Shown: positions 1 to 6,395, counted from the first letter of the stretch. The stretch: 6,481 nucleotides of DNA from Clostridiales bacterium (GCA_009774055.1 VSNB01000179.1:1-6481); one strand, 5' to 3'. Numbers and translations are program-made. The notes: generated from the letters alone by a model not told the origin.

Positions 1-39
1 ATAGTCAGGATTCCCCCTGGTGGAAGGTTTCTTTCGCGC

Positions 40-89
40 AAAAAAATCAAAAAAACTCTTGACTTTCCGGCGGGTGGAGGGTGTATGGT
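40..89 (+). promoter_or_regulatory. Candidate sigma-A-type promoter of the ABC exporter operon
   Basis: TTGACT at 59-64 matches the -35 consensus at five of six bases. TATGGT at 84-89 is a weaker -10 (four of six). The 19-base spacer is longer than ideal. Two runs of seven A at 40-46 and 49-55 lie just upstream and could act as an UP element. Transcription would begin near 95-97, about 25 bases before the ATG at 121, which leaves room for its ribosome-binding site and would exclude the ATG at 85 as a start. The assignment rests on pattern only. No operator or riboswitch was recognised in bases 1-120. Confidence 0.4.
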
Positions 90-104
90 TCGGATGAAAA
101 ACAC

Positions 105-113
105 AAAGGAGGG
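105..113 (+). promoter_or_regulatory. Ribosome-binding site that fixes the ABC ATPase start
   Basis: AAAGGAGGG ends seven bases before the ATG at 121, an ideal Shine-Dalgarno arrangement. The in-frame ATG at 85 has only GGAGG at 76-80 with a four-base spacer and overlaps the candidate -10 box, so 121 is preferred. Confidence 0.8.
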
Positions 114-120
114 CTTACCC

Positions 121-843
121 ATGCTGACCATTTCCCACTACACCAAAACCTACCCCGGCGGCAAGACCGCCGTCCAGGATCTGAATCTCCACGTCCCCGC
201 CGGAGAGATCTGCGGCTTCATCGGCCATAACGGCGCGGGCAAGACCACCACCCTTCGCGCGGTGGCGGGGGTGATGAGCTTCACCCAGGGGACCATCGCC
301 ATCGACGGCCACGACGTGCGCAGGGACCCCATCGCAGCCAAGGCGGTCACCGCCTTCCTCCCCGATAACCCGGACCTCTATGAATTCATGAGCGGCATCG
401 GGTATCTGAACCTGATCGCCGATCTCTACGACATTCCCGCCCGGCAGCGGGAGGAGCGGGTCCGCCTCTACGGGGACGCCTTCGCCCTCACCGGCGACCT
501 GGGCAGCGCCATCGCCAGCTACTCCCACGGCATGAAGCAGAAGCTGGCGATTATCTCCGCCCTCATCCGCAAGCCCAGGCTTCTGATTTTGGACGAACCC
601 TTCGTGGGCCTGGACCCGGCGGCGGCCCATCTGCTCAAGGGGTACCTCCGGGAGCTGTGCCGGGACGGCGGCGCGGTATTCTTCTCCACCCACGTGCTGG
701 AGGTGGCGGAGAAGCTGTGCGACACCATTGCCATCATCAAAGACGGCCGGCTGGTCCGCCGCGGCCCCACGGAGGAAGTGGTAGGCGACTCCAGCCTGGA
801 GGACGTATTCCTGGGCATGACGGAGAAAGGAGCGGAGGCATGA
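121..843 (+). CDS. ABC transporter ATP-binding protein (exporter type)
   Basis: This 240-residue protein is the cytoplasmic ATPase that should power the membrane protein encoded next to it. Seen in the sequence: Walker A GHNGAGKT (residues 35-42), an ABC signature in variant form SYSHGMKQK (133-141), Walker B LLILDEP (154-160) with catalytic Glu159, D-loop GLDP (163-166) and switch His191 in STHVLE. The Q-loop reads FLPDNPDLYE (79-88), with Asp82 where most ABC ATPases have Gln; this variant is known among Gram-positive exporter ATPases of the EcsA-like group. Length and motifs are complete, so the gene looks intact. Its TGA overlaps the ATG of the permease gene (ATGA), indicating translational coupling. 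The substrate cannot be deduced; drug, peptide or lipid export are all possible. The family assignment is secure, the specific role is not. Confidence 0.93.
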   Translation: MLTISHYTKTYPGGKTAVQDLNLHVPAGEICGFIGHNGAGKTTTLRAVAGVMSFTQGTIAIDGHDVRRDPIAAKAVTAFLPDNPDLYEFMSGIGYLNLIADLYDIPARQREERVRLYGDAFALTGDLGSAIASYSHGMKQKLAIISALIRKPRLLILDEPFVGLDPAAAHLLKGYLRELCRDGGAVFFSTHVLEVAEKLCDTIAIIKDGRLVRRGPTEEVVGDSSLEDVFLGMTEKGAEA

Positions 844-2432
844 GGAAATTTCTGATTCTGGCGCGGGTGCAGCTGTGGGCGCTGCTGACCTCCTTCCGCA
901 TCGGAGGCAGCAGGAAGAAGGCAGCCTCCGGCTGGGCGGCGCTGGCCCTGATGGCGGCGCTGTGCCTGTTCATTTCCGGGTCGTACAGCTTTCCCCTTGG
1001 AGGACAGCTGGCGGCGGCCGGCTGTCTGGAGCTGCTTTTGCTGATGATGAGCGCCATGGCGGCCATCCTGGGACTGGTGTTTACCACCTTCGCCGCCCAG
1101 GGCGTGGTGTTCGGAGGCCGGGACGCGGACCTGCTGCTGTCCATGCCGGTGAGCGCCTTCACGGCGCTGCTGGCGAAGCTGACGGCGCTGTATGTGGAAA
1201 ACCTGGTGCTCTGCGCCTTCCTGGTGCTGCCCGCAGGGGCGGCGTGGCTGTGGTTCGGCGGCGGGGGCGGCGCGCTGTTCATCCTGCGGCTGATCGTCGG
1301 GACGCTGTTCCTGGCACTGCTGCCCACGCTTCTGAGCCTGACGGGGGGCTTCATCCTGAGCTGGCTGGGGGGACGGTTTGCCAACCGGAGGGCGGTCAAC
1401 CTGCTGCTGTACGGGCTGATGGCGGCGGCAGTGTTTTTCCTGGCTGTGCGGATGAACATGGCGGCTGCCGTCCTGGTCGCCGGGGCCATGGGGGCGGAGG
1501 CCGCGGATGCGTTCACCGGCTGGGGCGTACCGTTCCTGCTGTTCCAGCGGGGCGTGTGCGGCGACTGGGAGACGCTTGCCATGTTCTGCCTGCTGAGCCT
1601 TGCGCCCGTGCTGGCGGCGGCGTGGCTGTTCGCCAGGAACTACCAGCGGGTCCTCACCGGCCTGAGCAGCCACGGCAAGCGTCCGGCCTACCGCCTGGGC
1701 CGCCTGAAGGCGGCGGGCCGGAGGAAGGCCCTGTTGCGCAAGGAGGCCGACCGGTATTTCGGCACCCCTATTTATCTGCTCAACACCGGCATCGGCCTCA
1801 TCCTGCTGATCATCGCCGGGATTGCGGCGGCGGTGATGGGCGGGAACCTGCGGGAGCGGCTGGCCCAGACGGAGCTGGGGAGCTTCCCCCTGCTGACCCT
1901 GGCGGCGGCGGTGATCGGGTTTATGCTGTCCACCGTAGCCATCACCGGCTCCTCCATCAGCCTGGAGGGGCGGAATCTGTGGATCATCAAAGAGTCCCCT
2001 GTCTCCGCTTCGGAGGCCCTGGGGGTAAAAGCCGGCTTCCAGCTGCTGCTGGCCTGTCCCTGCGCGTCGCTGTGCGCGGCGGGGCTGGCCTGGGGACTGG
2101 GGCTGAGCCTGGCGGAGGGCGGCGTACTGCTGCTGTTCTCCCTGGCCTTTGCCGGATTCACCGCCCTGATGGGGCTTGCGGTCAACCTGCTGTTTCCCAA
2201 GCTGGACGCGGTGAACGACATGGTGGTGGTCAAGCAGTCCGCCGCCGCCATGCTCTCCACCTTCGGCGGCATGGGCGCGGCGCTGGCCTGCGGCGGTGCG
2301 GTCTGGTGGATATCCGACCTGACGGGCGAGCTGCCCGCGCTGGCGGGCTGTGCGGCCGTGCTGCTTCTGGGGAGCGCAGGGCTGCTGCGGTGGCTGCATA
2401 CCGCCGGAGCGGAGCGGTTCCGGGAGCTGTGA
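840..2432 (+). CDS. ABC exporter membrane protein (putative permease)
   Basis: This 530-residue, very hydrophobic protein has roughly ten to twelve potential membrane segments, for example around residues 30-50, 57-91 and in several stretches of the second half. It is most likely the membrane partner of the ATPase encoded immediately upstream. The ATG at 840 overlaps the upstream stop (ATGA) and has AAAGGAG at 826-832 with a seven-base spacer. Size and motifs recall the large putative ABC exporters of Firmicutes (PF16949-like); that family call is from memory. A basic linker (residues about 270-310, rich in Arg and Lys) probably faces the cytoplasm. Similar motifs occur in each half: GRDADLLLSMPVSAF (93-107) and GRNLWIIKESPVSAS (377-391), suggesting an internal two-fold repeat and possible ATPase-contact loops. 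No extracellular domain or signal peptide is visible. Substrate unknown. Confidence 0.85.
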   Translation: MRKFLILARVQLWALLTSFRIGGSRKKAASGWAALALMAALCLFISGSYSFPLGGQLAAAGCLELLLLMMSAMAAILGLVFTTFAAQGVVFGGRDADLLLSMPVSAFTALLAKLTALYVENLVLCAFLVLPAGAAWLWFGGGGGALFILRLIVGTLFLALLPTLLSLTGGFILSWLGGRFANRRAVNLLLYGLMAAAVFFLAVRMNMAAAVLVAGAMGAEAADAFTGWGVPFLLFQRGVCGDWETLAMFCLLSLAPVLAAAWLFARNYQRVLTGLSSHGKRPAYRLGRLKAAGRRKALLRKEADRYFGTPIYLLNTGIGLILLIIAGIAAAVMGGNLRERLAQTELGSFPLLTLAAAVIGFMLSTVAITGSSISLEGRNLWIIKESPVSASEALGVKAGFQLLLACPCASLCAAGLAWGLGLSLAEGGVLLLFSLAFAGFTALMGLAVNLLFPKLDAVNDMVVVKQSAAAMLSTFGGMGAALACGGAVWWISDLTGELPALAGCAAVLLLGSAGLLRWLHTAGAERFREL

Positions 2433-2457
2433 CGCCCCGCCGGGCCTCCCCTACCGT

Positions 2458-2509
2458 AAAACGCGGCGTTTCCGCCATCCCGCAGAGGGATGGGGAAACG
2501 CCGCGTTTT
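2458..2509. terminator. Bidirectional intrinsic terminator between convergent operons
   Basis: Bases 2458-2481 pair with 2487-2509 to give 23 base pairs with a single bulged G at 2474 and a five-base loop GCAGA at 2482-2486. The outer arms are AAAA (2458-2461) and TTTT (2506-2509), so a short U-run follows the GC-rich stem on either strand. The hairpin starts 25 bases after the stop of the ABC permease gene and only 5 bases after the stop of the - strand activase gene. This layout suits a shared terminator for two converging operons. The U-runs are short and partly take part in the stem, so efficiency is uncertain. Confidence 0.8.
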
Positions 2510-2514
2510 CCCGC

Positions 2515-3465
2515 TCAGTGCACCCTGGCGCCCCGCTCGCAGCGGTTGCCCCAGGAGTCGATCAGCTGGCCGTCCCGGTAAACGCAGATGATCTCGCAGC
2601 GGTTGGAGCATCCGCCGCAGCTGGCCTCCTTGGTGCGGAAATCCATGTGCTCTATGGAGAAGTCGAAGGTTTGCCGCCCGCTGCCCCGCTTGGCCAGGAT
2701 GGCCGCTCCCAGCGCGCCCATCAGGTGTCCGTTGGGGTCCACGATCACCTTGCAGCCCAAGGTCTGCTCAAAGGCCGCCACCACGCCCTTGTTCTTGCTG
2801 ACGCCTCCCTGGAATACCACCGGGGAGACGATTTTTTTCCCCTTGCCCACGTTGTTGAGGTAGTTGGCCGCCACCGCGTTGCAGACGCCGGCGATGATAT
2901 CCTCCCTGGGGTGGCCCATCTGAATCTTGTGCACCAGATCCGACTCGGCGAACACCGTGCACCGCGCGGCGATCTGGGTGGGGTGGGTGGAGCGCAGAGC
3001 GTACTCCCCGATGTCCTCCACCTCGATGCCCAGCCGCTTGGCCTGGCTGGAGAGGAAGGCGCCGGTGCCGGCGGCGCAGAGGGTGTTCATGGCGTAGTCC
3101 ACGGCCACGCCATTTTCCACCAGGATGATCTTGGAGTCCTGTCCGCCGATCTCCAGGATGGTGCGCACGTCGGGATAGAAAGTGGTGGTGCCCACCGCGT
3201 GGGCGGTGATCTCGTTTTTCACCATCGTGGCCCCCAGGATGGCGCCTACCAGCTTCCGCGCGCTGCCGGTGGCCCCGGTGGCCACTACCTGGTACCGCTC
3301 CTTGTCAAACTGTTCCTCCAGCAGCCCAACCAGGTTTTTCACCGCGCCGATGGGGTCCCCCTGGGTCCAGATGTACCGGCTGCTGAGGATGGCGTTATTT
3401 TTGTCGATAATGACGCCCTTGGTGGAGATAGACCCCACGTCGATGCCCAGATATGCGTGTTCCAA
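2515..3465 (-). CDS. BadF/BcrA/HgdC-type ATPase (CoA-enzyme activase-like) with cysteine-rich tail
   Basis: This 316-residue ASKHA-fold ATPase belongs to the activases of 2-hydroxyacyl-CoA dehydratases and benzoyl-CoA reductases. In characterised members a homodimer holds one bridging [4Fe-4S] cluster and couples ATP hydrolysis to delivery of a low-potential electron. Seen here: phosphate-1 loop GIDVGSISTK (7-16), phosphate-2 loop EIGGQDSK (105-112), adenosine motif GGVSKN (220-225), and both cluster cysteines, Cys130 in TLCAAGTGAFL and Cys169 in ARCTVFAESD. After the ATPase fold (about residue 260) comes a tail with Cys283, Cys286, Cys290, Cys294 and Cys309, ending GNRCERGA; classical HgdC-type activases of about 260 residues lack it. 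The start is TTG at 3465, two bases after the stop of the preceding gene, with AGAAGG at 3476-3481; no in-frame ATG lies nearby. It is the last gene of its operon. The ATPase family is clear; its electron acceptor is presumably one of the two preceding gene products. Confidence 0.92.
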   Translation of the reverse strand: MEHAYLGIDVGSISTKGVIIDKNNAILSSRYIWTQGDPIGAVKNLVGLLEEQFDKERYQVVATGATGSARKLVGAILGATMVKNEITAHAVGTTTFYPDVRTILEIGGQDSKIILVENGVAVDYAMNTLCAAGTGAFLSSQAKRLGIEVEDIGEYALRSTHPTQIAARCTVFAESDLVHKIQMGHPREDIIAGVCNAVAANYLNNVGKGKKIVSPVVFQGGVSKNKGVVAAFEQTLGCKVIVDPNGHLMGALGAAILAKRGSGRQTFDFSIEHMDFRTKEASCGGCSNRCEIICVYRDGQLIDSWGNRCERGARVH

Positions 3466-3467
3466 AG

Positions 3468-4547
3468 CTATAAAACCTTCTTTCTCATGTCGATCATATC
3501 ATAAAACGCCTCCAGCCGGGTCATCAGCCCCACGTCGCTGGTCTGGGCGTCATAGGTCAGGTACAGCACGGGAATTTTGTAATCCCCGCTGATGTTCTGC
3601 AGCACCGGCATCACGTCGATCTCCGGCGTGCAGGCGGCAGACTTGACGTGGACAAGCCCGTCGAAGCCCCGCTCCGCGCACTCCCTGGCGTACCAGATGT
3701 TGGCGGTGGAGGTGGGGCCCATGTCGTAGGCGCACAGGTCCTGGATCTTGACCCGCAGGTTTTTCTGGCCGTTCCCATAGCGGATAAACTGGTTGGTCAC
3801 GTTCATCCAGCGGTGGACCTCCACCCCCATGTCCGCCAGCTTCTGCTCCAGCTCCAGGTTGGAGAAGGCGTCCATCGCGGTGTAGAACTCCCCCACGATG
3901 CCCACCCGCAGGGGCCGCAAGGGCTTGCGGAGGGGGACGGCCTGCAGGTCGGTCTTGGCCGCGCGGTAGCCCGCCTCCACGTCGCCGCGGCTCCGGGCGG
4001 TATACATGGCGGTCAGAAACCGCTGATAGACCCGCCTGCAGTCCCCGCCGGTGGCGTCAAAGCCGCAGCTCTTGTAGTAGAGGGCGGTGATCTCGTCCAG
4101 GTACTCCACCATCCGCAGTCCCTCCGCGAACTGGGTCAGGAACCGGGCGGGGCTTACCTTGGGCGCGAAGCGCTTGATGATGCGGAGATATTCCTTCTTC
4201 CTGCTCATGTCGTAGTCCGAGAGGTTGATAAAGTCGAAGCGGTACCCCAGGTCCCGGAGAATCTGCTCCAGCAGCTCCCCGTAGTACCCCAGCCGGCACA
4301 GCCCGTGGGTCATGAGCAGGGTGTCCGCCCCGGCCTCCAGTGCCTCGATCATGCTGCCCAGGATGGTCTTGAAGGGGGTGCAGACGAAGTCCGGGCTGTA
4401 TTTGGCGCCCAGCTCCATGGTGCGCCTGGTGAGGGCCGGAGGCATGACGTACCGGGCCCCCAGGGCCTCCTCCACGATATAGCGGAAGGCGCAGTTATAC
4501 TCCGCGTACCGGGGGAAGGAGATATTTTTCATGGCTGTTTCACCCAT
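3468..4547 (-). CDS. 2-hydroxyacyl-CoA dehydratase D-component-like protein (COG3581 type)
   Basis: This 359-residue protein resembles the COG3581 branch of the 2-hydroxyacyl-CoA dehydratase superfamily, often annotated as activase-related. Likely Fe-S ligands are the cysteines in recognisable motifs: Cys56 in FVCTPFK, Cys84 in HGLCRLGYYG, Cys161 and Cys170 in KSCGFDATGGDC, and Cys306 in KSAACTPEID. A GIVGEFYT segment opens the second half, and the C-terminus carries the family motif TRLEAFYDMI. Start choice: the ATG at 4547 overlaps the TAA of the upstream gene (TAATG) and has AAGGAGGG nine bases upstream; the ATG at 4532 would remove only five residues but has a poor ribosome-binding site. 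Open sequence upstream of 4547 lies inside the preceding gene and does not look like protein. The role is inferred: a cluster-bearing partner that accepts electrons from the activase encoded two bases downstream. The substrate is unknown, and dehydratase activity should not be assumed. Confidence 0.82.
   Translation of the reverse strand: MGETAMKNISFPRYAEYNCAFRYIVEEALGARYVMPPALTRRTMELGAKYSPDFVCTPFKTILGSMIEALEAGADTLLMTHGLCRLGYYGELLEQILRDLGYRFDFINLSDYDMSRKKEYLRIIKRFAPKVSPARFLTQFAEGLRMVEYLDEITALYYKSCGFDATGGDCRRVYQRFLTAMYTARSRGDVEAGYRAAKTDLQAVPLRKPLRPLRVGIVGEFYTAMDAFSNLELEQKLADMGVEVHRWMNVTNQFIRYGNGQKNLRVKIQDLCAYDMGPTSTANIWYARECAERGFDGLVHVKSAACTPEIDVMPVLQNISGDYKIPVLYLTYDAQTSDVGLMTRLEAFYDMIDMRKKVL
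3476..3481 (-). promoter_or_regulatory. Ribosome-binding site supporting the TTG start of the activase
   Basis: Read on the - strand, AGAAGG lies ten bases before the TTG at 3465. It sits inside the last codons of the preceding gene, as expected for coupled translation. The site is moderate in strength, but no other start codon fits the conserved N-terminus. Confidence 0.55.
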
Positions 4548-5479
4548 TACAGCGTGCCCTCCTTGAATCGGATGATGTCGATGAAGCTCTCCAGCCGGGT
4601 TTCCACCCCCGCCGTGCCGCTCTGGCTGTCCAGCACCAGGTTCAGAATCGGCATGCCCTTCACCCGCCGGGCGATGATCTCGTTGACCATGGCGTCCGGC
4701 CCGCAGGGGAAGGCGCTGAGGAGGATCAGCCCGTCCGCGTCCTCCTCGCGGAGGAGGATGCCCCCCAGGATCTCCCGGTTGAGCTCCCACTTGCAGGTGG
4801 GGGACAGCTCCCGGCTCCGCTTCACCGCCGCCTCCCGGTCCGTCAGGTCCGCCCGCAGGGGGACCACCCCCGCTTTTTTGAGGTAGTCGGTGACGGTCCG
4901 GCCCAGGCAGGGGTCCTCGGCGACGTAGCTGTGGGCCGCGATGAGGATCTTCATGCCCTTCTGCCGGCAGAGGGCCTCCTGCTTTTGGACGACCGCTCTG
5001 CGGTGGGCCGCCTCCGCCTTCTTCGCCAGCTTGTAGGCCCGCTTCGCCTCCCTGCCGGAGCGGCCCAGCCGGAGGCCCATGTCCACAAAGGCGTCCTCCT
5101 CGTCCTTTTTCAGCAGCACGTCCACGTCATAGGACAGGACCTGGACCTGCCGGTCCCGGAACACGTTCCGCACCAGGTCCGGCATCGCCTCGAACCGGGT
5201 GCACATATTCCTGTGCCAGCCGAAATTGCTGACCCGGGGGACCAGGATGCAGTCGCACCGGTCCGCCAGCGCGGCCGCGTGGCCTAGATAGATTTTCAGC
5301 GACAGGCACGCCTCGTCGATGGCCAGGGCGGTCCCCCGCTCCAGGATATCCCGGTCCGTAGGCTCGCTGACCAAGACCTCGATTCCCAGCTCCTGGAAGA
5401 AGGTCCGCCAGAGCGCGTGATAGCGGTAGTACAGCATGGCCCGGGGAATGCCGATCACCGCCGGGTATTTGTTTATCAT
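4547..5479 (-). CDS. Activase-associated DUF2229 family protein (COG3580 type)
   Basis: This 310-residue protein opens with VIGIPRAMLYYRYHALW (8-24) and LGIEVLVSEPTDRDIL (31-46), the hallmark N-terminus of DUF2229/COG3580, a domain known mainly from proteins annotated as CoA-enzyme activase-related. Candidate metal ligands are Cys58 (DEACLSLK), Cys75 and Cys77, Cys93 (NMCTRF), Cys191 (EDPCLG) and Cys259 (FPCGPDAM). Residues 139-175 form a strongly charged, probably helical stretch. The C-terminal TRLESFIDII matches the motif in the next gene product, so the two are likely distant paralogues. Start: the ATG at 5479 has AAGGGGAG ten bases upstream and fits the conserved N-terminus; a TTG start at 5545 would add 22 unconserved residues and overlap the radical SAM gene. 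In many anaerobes this domain is fused to the activase and the COG3581 domain. Here they are separate genes. Biochemical function is not established; cluster binding is inferred. Confidence 0.83.
   Translation of the reverse strand: MINKYPAVIGIPRAMLYYRYHALWRTFFQELGIEVLVSEPTDRDILERGTALAIDEACLSLKIYLGHAAALADRCDCILVPRVSNFGWHRNMCTRFEAMPDLVRNVFRDRQVQVLSYDVDVLLKKDEEDAFVDMGLRLGRSGREAKRAYKLAKKAEAAHRRAVVQKQEALCRQKGMKILIAAHSYVAEDPCLGRTVTDYLKKAGVVPLRADLTDREAAVKRSRELSPTCKWELNREILGGILLREEDADGLILLSAFPCGPDAMVNEIIARRVKGMPILNLVLDSQSGTAGVETRLESFIDIIRFKEGTL
4557..4564 (-). promoter_or_regulatory. Ribosome-binding site that fixes the start at 4547
   Basis: On the - strand AAGGAGGG lies nine bases before the ATG at 4547, within the final codons of the preceding gene. 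It decides between this start and the weaker ATG at 4532. Confidence 0.7.
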
Positions 5480-5489
5480 CCCTGTTGAT

Positions 5490-5497
5490 CTCCCCTT
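5490..5497 (-). promoter_or_regulatory. Ribosome-binding site that fixes the start at 5479
   Basis: On the - strand AAGGGGAG lies ten bases before the ATG at 5479, in the 46-base gap after the radical SAM gene. It rules in favour of this ATG over the in-frame TTG at 5545. The gap is unusually AT-rich for this window. Confidence 0.65.
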
Positions 5498-5525
5498 AAT
5501 TTCAAAATAGTATGAATACAGGCTC

Positions 5526-6395
5526 TTAGATTCCGCCGAGGTCAAAATCCGGCGTATACTCCTCCCTTGCGGAGGAGGAATCCTGCCGGTATCCGTCCGT
5601 AATGCCCAGGTTCTCCATGTAGGCCAGCGCCGCGCGGTACTCCCCGGCGGTGACCCGCCGGGCCAGCAGCCCCTCCGCCCCCGGCTGGGGGGTGTACTGG
5701 GACATGAGGGAAAACAGGACCTGCCCCGGACGGAAGGAGGCCGCCGTCCAGTCCATCACCGCCTTGGCGTTGTCCAGCCCGCCGGGCAGCAGCAGGTGCC
5801 GGATGATCACGCCCCGCCGCAGGAGCCCGTCCTCCATCACATAATCCCCGCTCTGCCGGTACATCTCAAGGATGGCGGCGGCGGCCGTCTCAAAGTAGTC
5901 CCCCGCGCCGCTGTACCGCTTCGCCAGGCCGTTGTCGGCGTACTTCATGTCCGGCAGCCAGATCTGGACCTTTCCTTCCAGCATGCGCAGGGTTTCCACC
6001 CGCTCATAGCCCCCGGTGTTCCACACCACCGGCACAGGCGGCGGCTCCTCCAGCGCCTCCAGGATGGCGGGGACGAAGGGCGTGGGGCTGACCAGGTTGA
6101 TGTTGTGCGCCCCCTGGGAAACCAGCTCCCGGAAAATCTCCCGCAGCCGCGCCGCGCTTGCCGGCTTCCCGAACCGCTCCCGACTGATCCGCCCGTTCTG
6201 ACAGAACACGCACCCCAGCACGCAGCCGGAGAAGAACACCGCCCCGCTGCCCCGGGCGCCGCTGAGGCAGGGCTCCTCCCACTGGTGGAGCATGGCCCGG
6301 GCCAGGACCGGCGTCTCCGGCATGCCGCAGAAGCCGTTTCCCGCCTCCGCCGTCCGCAGGGCCCCGCATTTCCTGGGGCATAAGGTACAGATCAT
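5526..6395 (-). CDS. PflX-like radical SAM protein (COG1313 type)
   Basis: This 289-residue protein contains the radical SAM cluster motif CVLGCVFCQN (58-67) with Cys58, Cys62 and Cys65 in CxxxCxxC spacing. The N-terminus holds a second cysteine set, Cys3, Cys6, Cys10 and Cys23, in CTLCPRKCGALR and GFCGM, typical of the PflX/COG1313 group and possibly binding another metal or cluster. Further family-like stretches are AHNINLVSPTPF, VVWNTGGYE and QIWLPDMKYAD. Members cleave S-adenosylmethionine reductively to start radical chemistry. The group is named for similarity to pyruvate formate-lyase activase, but its own substrate is not established. The ATG at 6395 has GGAGGAGG at 6403-6410 with a seven-base spacer and overlaps the upstream stop (ATGA). 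The gene precedes the activase-type trio by 46 bases, so it is probably cotranscribed. It might modify or mature one of those proteins, but that is inference. Confidence 0.88.
   Translation of the reverse strand: MICTLCPRKCGALRTAEAGNGFCGMPETPVLARAMLHQWEEPCLSGARGSGAVFFSGCVLGCVFCQNGRISRERFGKPASAARLREIFRELVSQGAHNINLVSPTPFVPAILEALEEPPPVPVVWNTGGYERVETLRMLEGKVQIWLPDMKYADNGLAKRYSGAGDYFETAAAAILEMYRQSGDYVMEDGLLRRGVIIRHLLLPGGLDNAKAVMDWTAASFRPGQVLFSLMSQYTPQPGAEGLLARRVTAGEYRAALAYMENLGITDGYRQDSSSAREEYTPDFDLGGI

Noticed and set aside
85..120. The ATG at 85 as start of the ABC ATPase.
   Set aside because: It overlaps the candidate -10 box, has a short spacer to its GGAGG, and adds 12 residues before a normal family N-terminus. 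The ATG at 121 has an ideal ribosome-binding site.
519..2399. A 626-codon open frame on the - strand, antisense to the ABC genes.
   Set aside because: Its product is low-complexity and rich in Gln, Arg, Pro and Gly, with no domain. It is the expected shadow of high-GC codon use in the permease gene, which has membrane segments, a ribosome-binding site and stop-start coupling.
2458..2509. The inverted repeat as a CRISPR unit, attachment site or insertion-sequence end.
   Set aside because: It occurs once, has no target duplication or transposase or integrase gene nearby, and its place between converging stop codons explains it as a terminator.
875..2581. A 568-codon open frame on the + strand overlapping the permease in another frame.
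   Set aside because: The product is Gly/Arg/Ala-rich without any recognisable motif and runs through the terminator hairpin. It is a frame shadow.
4548..4790. A longer N-terminus for the COG3581-type protein, with the frame open to 4790.
   Set aside because: The added residues are Gly/Pro/His-rich shadow sequence lying inside the well-supported DUF2229 gene.
2515..5479. A canonical 2-hydroxyglutaryl-CoA or lactoyl-CoA dehydratase operon.
   Set aside because: The activase has an extra cysteine tail, one partner is of DUF2229 type rather than a classical dehydratase subunit, and no CoA transferase or other pathway gene is present in the window.
5480..5545. A possible internal promoter on the - strand: TTGACC at 5545-5540 before the AT-rich gap.
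   Set aside because: No -10 element stands at 16-19 bases from it; the nearest TATTCA-like sequence is about 21 bases away. The AT-rich gap alone is not enough.
5526..6395. Pyruvate formate-lyase activating enzyme or another glycyl-radical activase.
   Set aside because: The N-terminal cysteine set and the family-like stretches fit the PflX/COG1313 group, and no glycyl-radical enzyme gene is present.
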